A stretch of DNA of 64,000 nt from positions 168,632,430 through 168,696,429 of the forward strand of contig JALIGW010000002.1 in NCBI GenBank assembly GCA_023053685.1, read 5' to 3'. The notes beneath the pieces are model-generated. The model was given only the letters and a program-made list of their open reading frames with translations, was not told where the DNA came from and made no database searches. Position numbers and translations under genes: made by a program. The stretch's first letter is position 1; every line of letters starts with the position of its first letter. This document shows, in pieces, positions 62,277 through 64,000 of the stretch. Source of the stretch: Diadophis punctatus similis (taxonomy: Eukaryota; Chordata; Lepidosauria; Squamata; Dipsadidae).

Positions 62277-64000
62277 AGGGAATCAGGTGATGTTTTCCAG
62301 CAAAATATAACATAATTTCCCCCAAACAGTGTTGTCATTTTATTTTTTGAATATTTTATTCAAATAATTTATAAGGCTGACCCACTCACAATTTGTAATT
62401 TTGGACAGAGTACACTAATTAAAAACAAATAAAAAATAAGTATAATTCAAAACCAATGAAATAAAACACAACACATAGCAGAGGCTGAATGCTACAACTA
62501 CTCTCATAGTAGCATAATTTTATGTACCATCTTGATCCACGAGCTTGATGTATTGAGCTGGCAAATACAGAAAAGAAAATCCAGATTCTATATGTTCCAT
62601 AAAGGGCATTTGATTCTTGCAAGAGTGATCATTCCAAATGACAAGCATAGCAACAGAGAACACACATCTCCTAGAACCCATTAGAGCCTTCCCTTAGGAT
62701 GAGCAGAATAACAGGAAATAGGCAGTTATACAAATACTGTAATCTGGTATGCGTCATGTTGGTGATAACCAAGTCCTTGAATTGAATATAGAGGCCTATT
62801 GGGAGCCAGTGCAGCTCACAGAGTAGTGGTATGACATGGAAATATTAAGGTACACCTATTACTATCCACGTTGTTGCATTCTGAACCAATATAGCTTCGG
62901 GATGGTCTTCAGTGGCAATCCCAGATGAATAAACATGAACAGGGTTTCCTGATCCAGAAATGGGTTTCATGCTATTTACCTAAGACTAAATTTTCTCTAG
63001 ATAAGAGATACAGTATGGGTTGGAATTGTTTCATCATAGCATACAAAGATCACATCATCTTCCTTCACCTTTTATCTTTGTAAAGGAGAGGAACGAATAG
63101 AATTGTATCTAGTTTTCAACAGTATATTATATATCCTACTTTTCCTCTGCTTTCCTCACACTACCACGAAAGGATAATCAAATGATAAGTAAAATGGATT
63201 TAGCTTTCTTGGAGGAAATACTGTGACTTTATGAGTAGAATTAACAGTAAAATTTGACATGAATTTTGAGCAACATGTTAACAGTTTACATTTTACCACT
63301 TCACAGTACAGGACAGACTCTTCTCAAACAAGATTTTCTAAATGTAGAGTTACTTCTCCCCCCCTGCCCCCAGTATTGAGAAGCATTAAGCATCACATTT
63401 CTTACCTATCACATCTTTAGATTATGATTCCAGCACCTTCTGTGTGTAATATCTACTTAACCTTAAGAGCAAAACAATTGTTTGCTTCCCTGGTTCAAAT
63501 AATAATGCTGCTTCACATCCCTAGAGGCTGTGAACATTTTTCTTTTCCATTCACAACACTAACACCTTTGAACCTTTCTTGTGGATGAACCTTTCTTGCT
63601 CTTTGTGGATGTATTGTTTTTCACAAAACAGGACTGGGAAACAGAAAGGATCCCCATAGGGGACAATATAGACTATATTTTCATAGGTGAGAAAAATATG
63701 CTTTTACCATAAGTTTTTCTTATGTTTTTACTGTAATCATTGTCTTTATATATTGTATTTTCATTTCATATAACTTTTAATAAACTCAATAAAGTTTAAT
63801 AAACTCAAGGAGTTATACATGATTTAGCTTGTATTTTCCAATTTTATCCCTATAGCAATCTTGGAAGAGAGGTGAATGGGATGGAGTCACCCACTGTGTT
63901 TCATGGATGAATGAGGATTTTCAATCTGGATTTTGTAAACCTTAATAGTTAGTTTGCTTGATCAGTTGCTTAATTTATATCCTGCCTTTCCTCTTGCATG
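62277..64000. other. Intergenic DNA with a possible old repeat
   Basis: About 62790-62925 (TATTGGGAGCCAGTGCAGCT, CACAGAGTAGTGGTATGACA, GCATTCTGAACCAATATAGC) resembles a dispersed repeat common in squamates whose class I cannot state. The last bases, TTTATATCCTGCCTTTCCTC, look like a retroposon tail. No gene. Confidence 0.4.

Overview
The window is nuclear DNA from a squamate reptile, most likely a snake. The evidence is the repeat content: a Sauria-type SINE ending in ACCTTT repeats, several copies of a tRNA-derived squamate SINE, CR1-L3 ('Snake1'-like) LINE ends with AGAAT/GGAAT tails, a BovB/RTE relic, and long ATAG, GATA, GAAA, CTGT and TA microsatellites. No bacterial, viral or organellar gene is visible.

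One host gene can be read. On the minus strand between 28020 and 23387, five short exons, all in phase 0 and all bounded by AG/GT, join into a 150-residue secreted protein. It has a signal peptide, only two cysteines in the predicted mature chain, and a last exon ending in an amphipathic helix. Cysteine placement, the distance from the mature N-terminus to the first cysteine (44 residues; 43 in human IL-5) and the helix-D pattern C-x9-F-x3-L-x2-FL point to interleukin 5 or a close relative among the short-chain cytokines (IL-5/GM-CSF/IL-3, also IL-9). Upstream lie a TATA run and an ATTAATCATTTCC block like the CLE0 (NFAT/AP-1) element of lymphokine promoters. Downstream is an AUUUA-type instability element. 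No exon of RAD50, IRF1 or another neighbour was recognised, so synteny cannot confirm the name.

The rest is intergenic and dense in mobile elements. I found about 20 non-autonomous hAT elements; 16 have perfect 8-bp target-site duplications that can be read directly. They include three copies of a GC-rich family with TAAAGTGACCAGA ends (5286-6424, 17464-18908, 40832-41704), at least four copies of a CAGTGATGGCGAACC family, and several nested insertions. TA-flanked mariner/pogo-like MITEs lie at 9307, 13092, 34301, 43164 and 51577. One LINE fragment (30207-31492, minus) keeps an open reverse transcriptase of about 388 codons with an FADD catalytic box.

Layout: 1-5 kb, mostly unique sequence with a GAAA repeat; 5-11 kb, hATs and SINEs; 13-19 kb, BovB relic, foldback, two large hATs; 19.6-21.4 kb, purine/pyrimidine tracts; 21.4-28.1 kb, cytokine gene; 28-36 kb, LINE, a 0.6-kb direct duplication with an empty MITE site, and a 430-bp palindrome; 36-64 kb, hATs, SINEs and CR1 ends in otherwise featureless sequence.
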